Positions 43,575 to 51,870 of a stretch of DNA of 64,000 nt are shown piece after piece (the first letter of the stretch is position 1; every line of letters begins with the position of its first letter). The notes under the pieces were generated by a model that saw nothing but the letters and a program-made list of their open reading frames with translations, was not told the DNA's origin and searched no databases. The position numbers were made by a program, and so were the translations under genes. This DNA is from Phenylobacterium sp. (GTDB lineage Bacteria > Pseudomonadota > Alphaproteobacteria > Caulobacterales > Caulobacteraceae). The stretch lies in assembly GCF_019636135.1 (NCBI RefSeq), contig NZ_JAHBYD010000016.1:1-64000 (forward strand), given 5' to 3'.

Positions 43575-44630
43575 CTAGCTGGGCTTGCGCAGCAGGACCG
43601 CGTCCTGGGTGTCGTTCAGGTCGTGCGCGCCCACGTGCAGCACCTCGAACAGGCGGCCCCACTCGCGCCGGACGTAGTCGTCGCCGTGGTAGGCCAGCCG
43701 GTAGAAGCCGGGCAGGCCGTCGGTGGCCGCCGCCTCGCCCCAGAACGCGAAGCCCGCCTCGGCGGCCTCGGCCTTCACCTGCGGCGGCAGGTCGTAGGCC
43801 GCGGCGTTGAGCTTGGTCGTCAGCAGCACGCAGCCGGGACGCAGCACCCGCTTCAGGTCGGCCAGCCAGGCGAACTGGAGGTCCTCCGGCAGGTGCGTGA
43901 ACACCGAGATGGCGCAGATCAGGTCCATCGACGCGTCCGGGAAGGGCAGCGGCGGGCCCGGCGGGTTCACCCGGAAGTCCGCGACCCCGCCCAGCGACGC
44001 CTGCGCCCAGGCGATCGTCTCGGGGTCGATGTCGCTGCCGTGCAGCGCCGCGTCCGGCCGCCGCTCGTGCAGGATCGCGGTGAGCCGGCCGGGGCCGCAG
44101 CCGAAGTCCAGGATCGAGCCGAAGCGCGCGAGCGGGAGGCCGGCGCCGGCCAGCAGCGCCTCGATCTGGTCGGCCACCCGCACGCCCGAGGCGTGGAACT
44201 GGCCCGCCGCCGCCCCCGCCACGCGCACCTGCAGATGCGGCGGCGGCACGGGCCGCGCCCGCACGGGGCGGCCGAAGACGCGGGCGAGCCAGGCGTCGGT
44301 CACCGCGTATTCGAAGGTCCGCGCGCGTCCCTCGGTCGTGACCGTCGCCTCCAGCAGGAAGGGCTCGCGCACACGCTCCGCCGGGGCGGCGCGCAGCAGC
44401 GCCGGCAGGTCCGCGTCGGCGTGGAAGCGCAGCGCCTCGACGCCCGGGTGGAATTCCGCGAGCCTCGGCGGCCGGTGGGTGACCACGATCGGGGCCTCGA
44501 CCCCGTTCACGTGCAGCCGGGTGTCCGGCGCGGCCGGATCGGTGACCTGCGCCCAGCCCCGGAAGTGGAACGGTGCGTCGTCGTCCTCCACCGCGAAGGG
44601 CGGATCCAGCGTGATCAGCATGCGAGACAT
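43575..44630 (-). CDS. SAM-dependent methyltransferase with N-terminal extension
   Basis: A protein of 351 residues. The methyltransferase core is ILDFGCGPGRLTAIL, GSDIDPETIAWA, and MDLICAISVFTHLPEDLQFAWLADLKRVLRPG. The first 150 residues form a beta-rich extension of unknown type. It is convergent with rpiB; the stops nearly meet. ATG 44621 is an alternative start, since GGAGGGG sits only two bases before ATG 44630. Substrate unknown; possibly a sugar or lipid, given the operon to the right. Confidence 0.78.
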   Translation of the reverse strand: MSRMLITLDPPFAVEDDDAPFHFRGWAQVTDPAAPDTRLHVNGVEAPIVVTHRPPRLAEFHPGVEALRFHADADLPALLRAAPAERVREPFLLEATVTTEGRARTFEYAVTDAWLARVFGRPVRARPVPPPHLQVRVAGAAAGQFHASGVRVADQIEALLAGAGLPLARFGSILDFGCGPGRLTAILHERRPDAALHGSDIDPETIAWAQASLGGVADFRVNPPGPPLPFPDASMDLICAISVFTHLPEDLQFAWLADLKRVLRPGCVLLTTKLNAAAYDLPPQVKAEAAEAGFAFWGEAAATDGLPGFYRLAYHGDDYVRREWGRLFEVLHVGAHDLNDTQDAVLLRKPS

Positions 44631-44735
44631 GCCCCTCCACCAGCGGGGTCGGCCAGCATGGCGCTCGCCGCCGGGCGGGCGCAAGAGCCGTCGCGCAGGT
44701 TGCGCGAGCCGCAGGGCGCGGCGTAAATCCCGGGC

Positions 44736-45299
44736 ATGAGGATCACCGTCCGCCTTGCCGCGCCCGCGCTCGTCGCCCTCCTGGCCCTCGCCGGCTGCGA
44801 CCAGCCCAAGTTCCGGGACAAGGGCGCCGAGCCCGCCGCTGCCGCCGCCGTCGCCGACGCCGCCGAGCAGGCGCCCAAGGCCCGCGAGATCCCGACCAGG
44901 GCCGAGCCGGTCCCGGCCCCGCCCGAATGGGCCTCGGCCGTCATGGGCAAGACCCTGCGCGCGGTCTACCCGAAGACCGGCATCTGCAAGGGCAACACCG
45001 ACATCGTGGACGCGAAGTTCACCGGCGACCCGCCGGGGACCCGGCTTCTCGGCTGGGGCTGGGACACGCCGAAGAAGGTCCGCGTGGCCAGGGTCGTCCT
45101 CGTCGACAGGACGATGAGCATCGTGGGCGCCGGCGCCGGGGGCGTGGAGCGCCTCGACGTGACGCAGGCCCTGCCCGAGGTCACCGACAAGATGAGCGGC
45201 TGGACCGCCGTGACCCGGCTCACCGCCGGTCCGCTCGACGCCTACGGGGTGGTCGGCGACGGCGACGCCATCTGCCCGCTGGGCCACATCGAGTTCTGA
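44736..45299 (+). CDS. Lipoprotein of unknown function
   Basis: A protein of 187 residues. The signal peptide ends in a lipobox LALAGC, so it is a membrane-anchored lipoprotein, followed by an Ala/Pro-rich linker and a compact C-terminal domain with two Cys (GICKGN, DAICPLG) that may form a disulfide. I do not recognise the family. It is 18 bases upstream of the membrane glycosyltransferase-like gene and probably co-transcribed. Confidence 0.75.
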   Translation: MRITVRLAAPALVALLALAGCDQPKFRDKGAEPAAAAAVADAAEQAPKAREIPTRAEPVPAPPEWASAVMGKTLRAVYPKTGICKGNTDIVDAKFTGDPPGTRLLGWGWDTPKKVRVARVVLVDRTMSIVGAGAGGVERLDVTQALPEVTDKMSGWTAVTRLTAGPLDAYGVVGDGDAICPLGHIEF

Positions 45300-45317
45300 C
45301 GCCGAGCCCCGGGCCGC

Positions 45318-46676
45318 ATGTCCCGCAGTCCCTCCCCCGACGCGCTCGACAGGGCGCCGTGGCTGGCCGCAGCGGTCTTTTCCGCCGTGCTCGCCGTCGC
45401 CTTCGCCTGGCCGAGCTGGCCGGGCTACATGAGCTACGACAGCCTGTTCGCCTACGAGCAGGCCCTCTACGGCGTGGGCACCAGCCTCTGGCCGCCGCTG
45501 CACACCTACATGTTCGTCGCCAGCCGCGCGGTCGGGGCCGACACCTGGGGCGTCCTGCTCGCCCAGACCTTCGCGCTGCTGTTCGGCGCGGCGCTGGTGC
45601 TGCACAGCCTGGTCGCGCGCCGCGCCCTGGCCTGGACGCTGTGGGCGCTGTTCGTGGGCGGCCTCGCCTTCTTCCCGACCCTGCTGGGCTCGATGATGGC
45701 CCACTGGCGCGACGTGCCGACCGGCAGCTTCGCGGTGCTGGGCTTCGGGCTGTGGCTGCAGGCGGCGCGGCTGCGGTCCTGGCCGCTGCTGATCCTGGCC
45801 GTCGTGTCGTTCGGCGTCTCGGTCGGCCTGCGCTACAACGCCTTCGTGCTCGCCGCGCCCGCGCTCCTGCTGATGGTCTGGCGGCCGTTCCTCGGCGCGG
45901 CCGCGCCGATCGCCGCCCGCGCCGCGACCCTGGCGCTGGTCGTCGCCAGCCTCGGCCTCGCCTGGGCCTCGACCCAGTGGCGCCTGCCCGACCTCGCGCG
46001 CCTGCCCGACGCGAAGAACATCGCCGGCACCCAGCTCTTCGACGTCATCGGCATCTCGGCCTGCTCGGGCGTGAACTACCTGCCGAAGGGGGTCACCGGC
46101 GGCCGGCCGATCACCGTCGCCCAGATCCGCCGCGCCTACGATCCGCGCCACCTGCTCTCGACCCTCGCGCCCCACCCGGGCCAGCCGAAGCTGCTGGAGA
46201 CCGACGCGGGCGGGCAGGTCGGCGAGGCCTGGGCGCGCCTGCTCACCGCCGAGCCCGGCTGCTACCTCGCCCACCGCTCGGCCGTGTTCGTCGAGCAGAT
46301 GGGGATGCTGAAGGAGGGGGTCTTCTATCCCGTCCACGGCGGCATCGACGCCAACGCCTTCGGCCTCGCGCTCTCCCACCCCGGCCTCGCGGACAAGGTC
46401 GGCGGCTACGTCCGCGACACCGCGCCGGAGTTCCCGCGCCGCCCGTTCTGGCTCTACGTCGGGGCGGTCGTGCTGGGCCTCGCCGCGGCGGCGCGAGCCC
46501 GTCAGCACGCGGTCCTCCTGCTCGCGATCCTGGCCGGGATCCTGGCCTACCCGGCGCTGCTCTTCATCGCCGGCCCGGCGGCCGACGCGCGCTACATCTT
46601 CCCGTCCAGCGCCATGGCCCTCCTGCTCTGCGTGCTGAGCCTCGGCCTGCTGGCCGGCCGCGGGAGCCGCCGATGA
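45318..46676 (+). CDS. Polytopic membrane protein, GT-C glycosyltransferase-like
   Basis: A protein of 452 residues with about ten hydrophobic segments. After TM1 the loop PGYMSYDSLFAYEQALYGVG ... WPPLHTYMF contains an acidic residue and resembles the first periplasmic loop of GT-C transferases, which use polyprenyl-phosphate sugars. The central periplasmic loop (residues about 215-330) is large. Linked GtrB-like and GtrA-like genes support a role in adding a sugar to an envelope molecule. The stop overlaps the next ATG by four bases. Confidence 0.7.
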   Translation: MSRSPSPDALDRAPWLAAAVFSAVLAVAFAWPSWPGYMSYDSLFAYEQALYGVGTSLWPPLHTYMFVASRAVGADTWGVLLAQTFALLFGAALVLHSLVARRALAWTLWALFVGGLAFFPTLLGSMMAHWRDVPTGSFAVLGFGLWLQAARLRSWPLLILAVVSFGVSVGLRYNAFVLAAPALLLMVWRPFLGAAAPIAARAATLALVVASLGLAWASTQWRLPDLARLPDAKNIAGTQLFDVIGISACSGVNYLPKGVTGGRPITVAQIRRAYDPRHLLSTLAPHPGQPKLLETDAGGQVGEAWARLLTAEPGCYLAHRSAVFVEQMGMLKEGVFYPVHGGIDANAFGLALSHPGLADKVGGYVRDTAPEFPRRPFWLYVGAVVLGLAAAARARQHAVLLLAILAGILAYPALLFIAGPAADARYIFPSSAMALLLCVLSLGLLAGRGSRR

Positions 46677-47677
46677 GAGCCCGCGGACAGGCCGTCGCCG
46701 CCCATCCGCTGCGCCGCCACGACGACCGGCCGGCGCCGGCCCTGTCGGTCGTGGCGCCCTGCTACAACGAGCAGGAGGGCCTGGCCGCCTTCGTCGAGCG
46801 GATGACCGCCGCCTGCGCCGCCGTGGCCGGCGACGACTACGAGCTGCTGCTGGTCAACGACGGCTCGCGCGACGCCACCTGGAGCGTGATCCAGGCGATG
46901 GCGGCCGGCCATCCGGGCGTCGTGGGCGTCAACCTCTCGCGCAACTACGGCCACCAGCTCGCGGTCACCGCCGGGCTGGCGCTCGCCCGCGGCGGCCGCG
47001 TCCTGATCATCGACGCCGACCTGCAGGACCCGCCCGAGCTGCTGGGCGAGCTCTCGGCCCGCATGGACGAGGGTTACGACGTCGTCTACGCGCGCCGCCG
47101 CACCCGCGCCGCCGAGAGCCGCTTCAAGCTGGCCACCGCCGACCTCTTCTACCGCCTCCTGGGCCGCCTCTCCGACGTGCGCATCCCGCGCGACGTGGGC
47201 GACTTCCGCCTGGTCTCGCGCAAGGTGGTCGACCGCCTGAACGCCATGCCCGAGCAGGACCGCTTCATCCGCGGCATGGTCGCCTGGCTGGGCGGCCGCC
47301 AGACCGAGGTGCTGTACGACCGCGACGCCCGCTTCGCCGGCGAGACGCACTACACGTTCGGCAAGATGCTGAAGCTGGCCGTGGCGGGCCTGACCGGCTT
47401 CTCCACCGTGCCGCTGCGCCTCGCCATCGTCTTCGCGGCCATGGGCATGTTCATCGCCCTCGGCGTGCTGGGCTACGTGCTCTGGGGCTTCATGACCGGC
47501 AACGTGGCGCGCGGCTGGACCTCGCTGGCGCTGATCGTCGTCTTCTTCGGCATCGGCCAGTTCGCCTGCCTCGCGGTGCTGGGCAGCTACATCGGCCGCA
47601 TCTTCATCGAGGTGAAGGACCGGCCCCTCTACTTCGTCGACGAGATCGTCTCGGGCCGGAAGGGCGGCGCGCCGTGA
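46673..47677 (+). CDS. Glycosyltransferase family 2, polyprenyl-phosphate sugar synthase (GtrB/DPM1-like)
   Basis: A protein of 334 residues. The GT2 domain shows SVVAPCYNEQEGL, LLVNDGSRD, the metal-binding IIDADLQDPPELL, and RDVGDFRLVSRKV. Two C-terminal membrane helices (LRLAIVFAAMGMFIALGVLGYVLWG and SLALIVVFFGIGQFACLAVLGSYIG) are typical of the GtrB/ArnC group, which loads a sugar on undecaprenyl phosphate at the cytoplasmic face. ATG 46673 overlaps the upstream stop, and its own stop overlaps the next GTG. Confidence 0.92.
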   Translation: MRARGQAVAAHPLRRHDDRPAPALSVVAPCYNEQEGLAAFVERMTAACAAVAGDDYELLLVNDGSRDATWSVIQAMAAGHPGVVGVNLSRNYGHQLAVTAGLALARGGRVLIIDADLQDPPELLGELSARMDEGYDVVYARRRTRAAESRFKLATADLFYRLLGRLSDVRIPRDVGDFRLVSRKVVDRLNAMPEQDRFIRGMVAWLGGRQTEVLYDRDARFAGETHYTFGKMLKLAVAGLTGFSTVPLRLAIVFAAMGMFIALGVLGYVLWGFMTGNVARGWTSLALIVVFFGIGQFACLAVLGSYIGRIFIEVKDRPLYFVDEIVSGRKGGAP

Positions 47678-48369
47678 AGGCTTCCGAGTTCGACAAGTTC
47701 GCCGAGGAGTACCTCGCGACCCACAAGGGCAACATCGCCATCACCGGCGAGGACCCCGAGTACTTCGCCCGCTACAAGATCGAGACCGTCGCCGCGCGGC
47801 TGAAGGCGCTGGGCCTGCCCGCCCCGAAGCGCGTCCTCGACTTCGGCTGCGGCATCGGCAATTCCGCGCCGCACCTGCGCGCCGCCTTCCCCGACGCCGG
47901 GATCGTGGGCCTCGACGTCTCCGAGAAGAGCCTCGCGGTGGCCCGCCAGCGCTTCCCGGGCGTCGCCGACTTCCGCCGCTACGAGGGCGGCGCCGACATG
48001 CCGCTGGAGCCCGGCTTCGACCTCGCCTTCTCGGCCTGCGTCTTCCACCACATCGAGGCGGCCGAACACGTGGCCCTGTTCGCCGCCCTGAAGGCCCAGC
48101 TCGCGCCCGGCGGCGTGCTCGCGGTCTTCGAGCACAACCCCCTGAACCCGGTCAGCCGCTACATCGTGGCCACCTGCCCGTTCGACGAGGACGCGGTCCT
48201 GATCCGCGCCGGCGAGTTCGCGCGCCGCCAGCGCCGCGCCGGGTTCGGCCGTGTCGACGTCGCCTACACCGGCTTCTTCCCCGGCCCGCTGAAGGCCCTG
48301 CGCCCGCTGGAGCGCGCCATGACCTGGCTGCCGCTCGGCGCCCAGTACTACACCCTTGCCCGCGCCTGA
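47674..48369 (+). CDS. SAM-dependent methyltransferase
   Basis: A protein of 231 residues from GTG 47674, overlapping the glycosyltransferase stop (GTGA). VLDFGCGIGNSAPHL is motif I, GLDVSEKSLAVARQ motif II, and AFSACVFHHIEAAEHVALFAALKAQLAPGG the later motifs. Its place inside a polyprenyl-sugar operon suggests it methylates a sugar or lipid intermediate. It could instead act on a quinone-like substrate; sequence alone does not decide. Confidence 0.85.
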   Translation: MKASEFDKFAEEYLATHKGNIAITGEDPEYFARYKIETVAARLKALGLPAPKRVLDFGCGIGNSAPHLRAAFPDAGIVGLDVSEKSLAVARQRFPGVADFRRYEGGADMPLEPGFDLAFSACVFHHIEAAEHVALFAALKAQLAPGGVLAVFEHNPLNPVSRYIVATCPFDEDAVLIRAGEFARRQRRAGFGRVDVAYTGFFPGPLKALRPLERAMTWLPLGAQYYTLARA

Positions 48370-48766
48370 TCTGAAGCGCGAAGCCGGCACGGTCGCCCGC
48401 TTCGGCCTGGCCGGCCTCGCCAACACCGGCTTCGGCCTGGCGGTCATCCTGGGGCTCGAGCTGGGCCTGGGCGTCGAGCGCCACCTCGCCAACGCCGCGG
48501 GCTATGCGGCCGGCGCCCTCCTGGGCTTCGTCCTCAACCGCCGCTTCGTCTTCACCGGGCCTGCGTCGGAACGCGGGCTGAAGACCCGCTATCTCCTGAC
48601 CCTCGCCGTCGCCTTCGCGGTGAACCAGGGCGTGCTCACCGCCGGCGCCGCGATCCTGCCTGCCGGCGACCTCGGCCGCACCGTCGCCCAGCTCTGCGCG
48701 CTCGGCAGCTACACCGTCACCCAGTTCCTGCTGATGCGCCTGTGGGTGTTCCGGGCGCGTTCCTGA
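48356..48766 (+). CDS. GtrA family membrane protein (putative polyprenyl-sugar flippase)
   Basis: A protein of 136 residues with four hydrophobic helices. RFGLAGLANTGFGLAVILGLE and GYAAGALLGFVLNRRFVF are GtrA hallmarks. GtrA proteins are thought to flip undecaprenyl-phosphate sugars to the periplasm, where a GT-C enzyme uses them, completing the set with the genes at 45318 and 46673. The start TTG 48356 lies inside the preceding gene; a later start is possible but no good one is seen. Confidence 0.85.
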   Translation: MPAPDLKREAGTVARFGLAGLANTGFGLAVILGLELGLGVERHLANAAGYAAGALLGFVLNRRFVFTGPASERGLKTRYLLTLAVAFAVNQGVLTAGAAILPAGDLGRTVAQLCALGSYTVTQFLLMRLWVFRARS

Positions 48767-48769
48767 GCG

Positions 48770-48875
48770 CGTGTTGCGCCGCAGCGCGGCAATCCCCACA
48801 TACGGACGGTCCGGTCGGGGCGTGCCTCTCGGGGGCGCACCGGCCGGGGAGTCGCTTCTTCGAGGACTCTCTGGA
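48770..48875 (+). promoter_or_regulatory. ROSE-like RNA thermometer in the Hsp20 leader
   Basis: The leader folds into several GC-rich hairpins (GCCGC/GCGGC near 48780, CCGGT...ACCGG around 48812-48843). The last one contains TCGCT (48852-48856), loop TCTTCG, and AGGA (48863-48866), matching the ROSE consensus in which UYGCU masks the AGGA ribosome-binding site. ROSE elements melt at heat-shock temperature to release translation of small heat-shock genes. Confidence 0.65.
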
Positions 48876-49301
48876 ATGAACCGTAGCCTGATCTTCGACA
48901 GCCCGTTCCTGCTGGGCTTCGAGCACACCCGAAGCCTGATCGAGCGGGCGGCCAAGGCGGCCGCCGAGAGCTATCCCCCCTACAATGTGGAGGACCGCGG
49001 CGACGGCGCCCTGCGCATCACCCTGGCGGTGGCCGGCTTCTCGCCCGACCAGCTCGGCGTGACGATCGAGGATCGGCAGCTCGTCATCGCCGGCAAGCGC
49101 GATGCGGGCGGAACGGCCAGGTCCGAAGACGCCTTCCTTCATCGCGGCATCGCCGCGCGGGGCTTCGTCCGGAGCTTCGTCCTGGCGGACGGGATGGTGG
49201 TCGAGGCCGCCACTCTGGAGCACGGCCTGCTCCACATCGACCTGGCCCGGCCCGAACCGGAGAAACGGGTTCAATCGATCCCGATCCGGACCGTTGGCTG
49301 A
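48876..49301 (+). CDS. Small heat shock protein, Hsp20 family
   Basis: A protein of 141 residues. The alpha-crystallin domain covers about residues 36-128 (YNVEDRGDGALRITLAVAGFSPDQLGV ... FVLADGMVVEAATLEHGLLHIDLAR), and the C-terminal VQSIPI holds the IxI motif that joins oligomer subunits. It holds unfolding proteins during heat stress. ATG 48876 is nine bases after GAGGA, inside the ROSE-like hairpin. It is followed by the DUF1150 gene, its usual neighbour. Confidence 0.92.
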   Translation: MNRSLIFDSPFLLGFEHTRSLIERAAKAAAESYPPYNVEDRGDGALRITLAVAGFSPDQLGVTIEDRQLVIAGKRDAGGTARSEDAFLHRGIAARGFVRSFVLADGMVVEAATLEHGLLHIDLARPEPEKRVQSIPIRTVG

Positions 49302-49411
49302 GGTTCATCGAAGTCTTGCTACAACGGACGCCGGAATTCCCCGGGTCCGACCAAAAGAAGGGCGTGCTGAACCCGCCGCCCTTCGGAGCGTTGAGTTTCA
49401 CGGAGGTGGTC

Positions 49412-49669
49412 ATGATGACGCCTGTTCTTACGACTGAAGCCTTTGCCGCGCTGGGCGCGCCCAATCTCGTCTACGTGCGGCCGATCAAGGCCGCAGAGAT
49501 CATCGCGTCCACGCCCGCGGCCCAGATCCAGAGCTTCGAGCTGGATCCCGAGCAGACCCTCTACGCGGTCCACCGCGCCGACGGCGAACGCCTCGCCGTC
49601 CTCACGGACAAGGACGCCGCCATGGCCGCCGCCCTCGCCCACGAGTTGGCCCCCGTCTCGGTCCACTAG
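49412..49669 (+). CDS. DUF1150 family protein
   Basis: A protein of 85 residues: LTTEAFAALGAPNLVYVRPI and YAVHRADGERLAVLTDKDAAMAAA match DUF1150, a small alphaproteobacterial family commonly found directly after Hsp20. Function unknown. GGAGGT precedes ATG 49412; ATG 49415 is equally possible. It ends before a strong terminator, so Hsp20-DUF1150 forms one heat-regulated transcript. Confidence 0.88.
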   Translation: MMTPVLTTEAFAALGAPNLVYVRPIKAAEIIASTPAAQIQSFELDPEQTLYAVHRADGERLAVLTDKDAAMAAALAHELAPVSVH

Positions 49670-49696
49670 GCGAGCGGCGTCAGCTCCGTACGGAGA

Positions 49697-49722
49697 CGCC
49701 GGCCGCAAGGCCGGCGTTTTCG
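49697..49722 (+). terminator. Rho-independent terminator
   Basis: CGCCGGCC-GCAA-GGCCGGCG forms a perfect eight-base-pair stem with a tetraloop, followed by TTTTCGTC, 28 bases after the DUF1150 stop. Confidence 0.93.
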
Positions 49723-49758
49723 TCTGCGGCCCCTCCCATCCACTCTCGCACTCTCGTT

Positions 49759-49913
49759 TGTCATCCCGGTTTTGGCGCAGCCAAAGACCGGGACCCAACC
49801 ATCCGGCGCTCTGAACTTGCCAGCATGGCCCTGACCGCCCGAGCCGCCTCCCACCATCGACACACCCGACGGTTGGGTCCCGGTCTTGGGCTGCGCCCAA
49901 ACCGGGATGACAA
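49759..49913. repeat. Family E palindromic repeat, copy 1
   Basis: TGTCATCCCGGTTTTGGCGCAGCCAAAGACCGGGACCCAACC is inverted at the right as GGTTGGGTCCCGGTCTTGGGCTGCGCCCAAACCGGGATGACA, with a spacer of about 70 bases. It lies between the DUF1150 terminator and the ptsN stop. A short relative is at 59361. Confidence 0.9.
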
Positions 49914-49934
49914 AGGGGATGGGTGTTTGCGGCT

Positions 49935-50399
49935 TTACGCCGCCGGCCGGTGGGCGTCCTGCACCAGGAGCGCATGCACGGCATCCGCCGTCCGCGCCTT
50001 GCGCAGTTGCTCGCGCAGGTCGCCCTGGCGCAGCAGGCGCGAGACGCGGGCGAGCGCGCGGAGGTGATCGGCGCCGGCGTCCTTCGGAGCGAACAGCGCG
50101 AACAGCAGGTCGACCGGCTGGTCGTCCACCGCCTCGAACTCGACCGGAGCCTCCAGGCGCACGAACACGCCGCGCATCCGCTCCAGGCCCTCCAGCCGCG
50201 CATGCGGCACCGCCACGCCGTGGCCCACGCCGGTGGAGCCGGCGGCCTCGCGCTCGGCCAGCGCGTCCAGCACGCCGCCGGCGTCGAGCCCGAAGTTGCG
50301 GGCCGCGATCTCGGCGATCACCGCCAGCGCCTTCTTCTTGTTGCCCGCGCTCACGCGCGTCGAGATCGCGGTGCGATCCAGCAGATCACCGATGTTCAT
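49935..50399 (-). CDS. ptsN: Nitrogen-regulatory phosphotransferase enzyme IIA (EIIA-Ntr)
   Basis: A protein of 154 residues of the PTS EIIA type 2 fold. The phosphorylated His is H66 in GVGHGVAVPHARLEGL, and VDDQPVDLLFALFAPKDAGADHLRALA is the second family block. PtsN takes phosphate from NPr and regulates potassium transport and sigma-factor balance rather than sugar uptake. It follows hpf, as in the common hpf-ptsN pair; rpoN, often upstream, is not here. Confidence 0.95.
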   Translation of the reverse strand: MNIGDLLDRTAISTRVSAGNKKKALAVIAEIAARNFGLDAGGVLDALAEREAAGSTGVGHGVAVPHARLEGLERMRGVFVRLEAPVEFEAVDDQPVDLLFALFAPKDAGADHLRALARVSRLLRQGDLREQLRKARTADAVHALLVQDAHRPAA

Positions 50400-50457
50400 G
50401 GTCTTGAAGAACTAACCCCAATCCGCAGGCGCGGCCGCGCCGTTGGCCTGATTGCAC

Positions 50458-51087
50458 CTAGTGCGCCGGTCCCTCGCCGGAACCGTTGGCGCCCGCCTTC
50501 GTCCGCTCCGGATCGATCCAGCCGATGTTCCCGTCGGGCCGGCGATATACCACCGAAAGGCCGCCGTGCGCGGCGTTCCGGAACACGATTGTTTGAGCCT
50601 CGGTCAGGTCCAGTTCGAGGACCGCCATGGAAACGGTCATCTCCCGCACCGGCTTCTCGGTCTCGGCGATGATCATCGGCTCGGGGAAGGCCTGGCCGTC
50701 CGCGCCGTCGTCGAGGTCCGGGTCGTCGTCCTCGCTCGCGGCGATGATGAAGTAGGCGGCGCTCTCGGCCTGTTTGGCGCTGGCCGCCAGCGAATGGTCC
50801 TTCAGCCGGTTCTTGTAGCGGCGGATGCGCTTGGACATCTTCTCCAGCGCCGCGTCGAACGCCAGGTGCGCGTCACCGCCCACGCCGTGGGTGGTGAGCT
50901 GCTGGCCGGACGCCAGCGTGACCGCGCAGTCCACCTTGAAGGCGGTCCCTTCGCGGCTCACGACCACGTCGGCGCCGCCGCCGTCGCGATCGAAATATTT
51001 CAGGATCGAGGTGGAGAGTTCGTCCGAGACCCGCGTCCGCAGGGCCTCGCCGACATCGACATGTTTGCCGGTGACCTGGACTTGCAT
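50458..51087 (-). CDS. hpf: Ribosome hibernation promoting factor, long form
   Basis: A protein of 209 residues. The N-terminal S30AE domain is MQVQVTGKHVDVGEALRTRV ... DAHLAFDAALEKMSKRIRRYKNRLKDH, and the C-terminal dimerisation domain is VLELDLTEAQTIVFRNAAHGGLSVVYRRPDGNIGWI. Long HPF makes 100S ribosome dimers in stationary phase. ATG 51087 opens the conserved S30AE start. It is 58 bases upstream of ptsN on the same strand. Confidence 0.95.
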   Translation of the reverse strand: MQVQVTGKHVDVGEALRTRVSDELSTSILKYFDRDGGGADVVVSREGTAFKVDCAVTLASGQQLTTHGVGGDAHLAFDAALEKMSKRIRRYKNRLKDHSLAASAKQAESAAYFIIAASEDDDPDLDDGADGQAFPEPMIIAETEKPVREMTVSMAVLELDLTEAQTIVFRNAAHGGLSVVYRRPDGNIGWIDPERTKAGANGSGEGPAH

Positions 51088-51119
51088 GCCGATGACAACG
51101 CGCCGGGCCGCGGAAGGTG

Positions 51120-51743
51120 TCAAGCCGGCGAGATCACGGCCCAGAAATGCACGAACATCCTGACGATAATGTGAGCGGCGGCCACCAGGATCGAGGCGCT
51201 GACGACGGCGATCAGATAGCCCAGGAGCGCGATCAGCCCGTCCCGCTGGATGAGCGCGAACGACAGCGCCGAGACCGCCAGCGCCGGCAGCATGTTGCCT
51301 CCCGGGATCGGCAGGATCAGCACCAGCGCCAGCACCAGCACCACGACCCCGATCAGCCGCTCGCCCACCGGCCCGAACATGAACGCGAGCCTCGGCTTCG
51401 ACACCGCCTCGACCTTGCGCAGCGCGCCCACCAGCCGGGGCAGGCCCTTCTTCAGGTCGGAGGTGGAGATCGTGCGATGCCGGATCCCGTCCGGCAGCCA
51501 GGGCGCCGCCGCCCCGATGATGAGCTGCGGCGCCAGCAGCACCAGCGGGAAGCCGAAGATCGTCGTGGCGCCCGGCGGCAGCGGCAGCAGGCAGGCCAGG
51601 CCGAAGACGAACAGCAGCGCCCCGATCGCCCGGCCGCCGAAGAGCTGCGTCAGCTCCGCCACCGAAATGCGCTCGCCCTCGTGATAGGCGACGTCCGCCA
51701 GGACGGCGGACAGGGGGCGCTGAATCTCGGGTGACTCGGGCAT
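51120..51743 (-). CDS. exoD: ExoD family exopolysaccharide synthesis membrane protein
   Basis: A protein of 207 residues. LTQLFGGRAIGALLFVFGLACLLPLPPGATTIFGFPLVLLAPQL and LPIPGGNMLPALAVSALSFALIQRDGL are ExoD family blocks with about four to five membrane segments. ExoD affects exopolysaccharide and alkali tolerance in rhizobia; its mechanism is not settled. ATG 51743 is chosen because family similarity begins there. It lies 32 bases upstream of hpf and may be co-transcribed. Confidence 0.88.
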   Translation of the reverse strand: MPESPEIQRPLSAVLADVAYHEGERISVAELTQLFGGRAIGALLFVFGLACLLPLPPGATTIFGFPLVLLAPQLIIGAAAPWLPDGIRHRTISTSDLKKGLPRLVGALRKVEAVSKPRLAFMFGPVGERLIGVVVLVLALVLILPIPGGNMLPALAVSALSFALIQRDGLIALLGYLIAVVSASILVAAAHIIVRMFVHFWAVISPA

Positions 51744-51870
51744 CGGCGTTCCATCTGGCGCGTCTGCGAAGCCGAGCCAAGTGGCGGAACGCGTTTTATG
51801 ACCGCGCAGGTTCCCCGAGCCGACGGCGGGGCTTCCCCTCCCTAGGGGCAGGTTCGCTACGCCTCGGCCC

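Noticed and set aside
43575..46508. Extension of the methyltransferase at 43575 to 977 residues
   Set aside because: The extra N-terminal part is antisense to the lipoprotein and membrane protein genes and has shadow-like composition; the ATG at 44630 fits the domain start.
51120..51743. rpoN upstream of hpf
   Set aside because: The gene in that position is a membrane protein of the ExoD family; no sigma-54 motifs are present.
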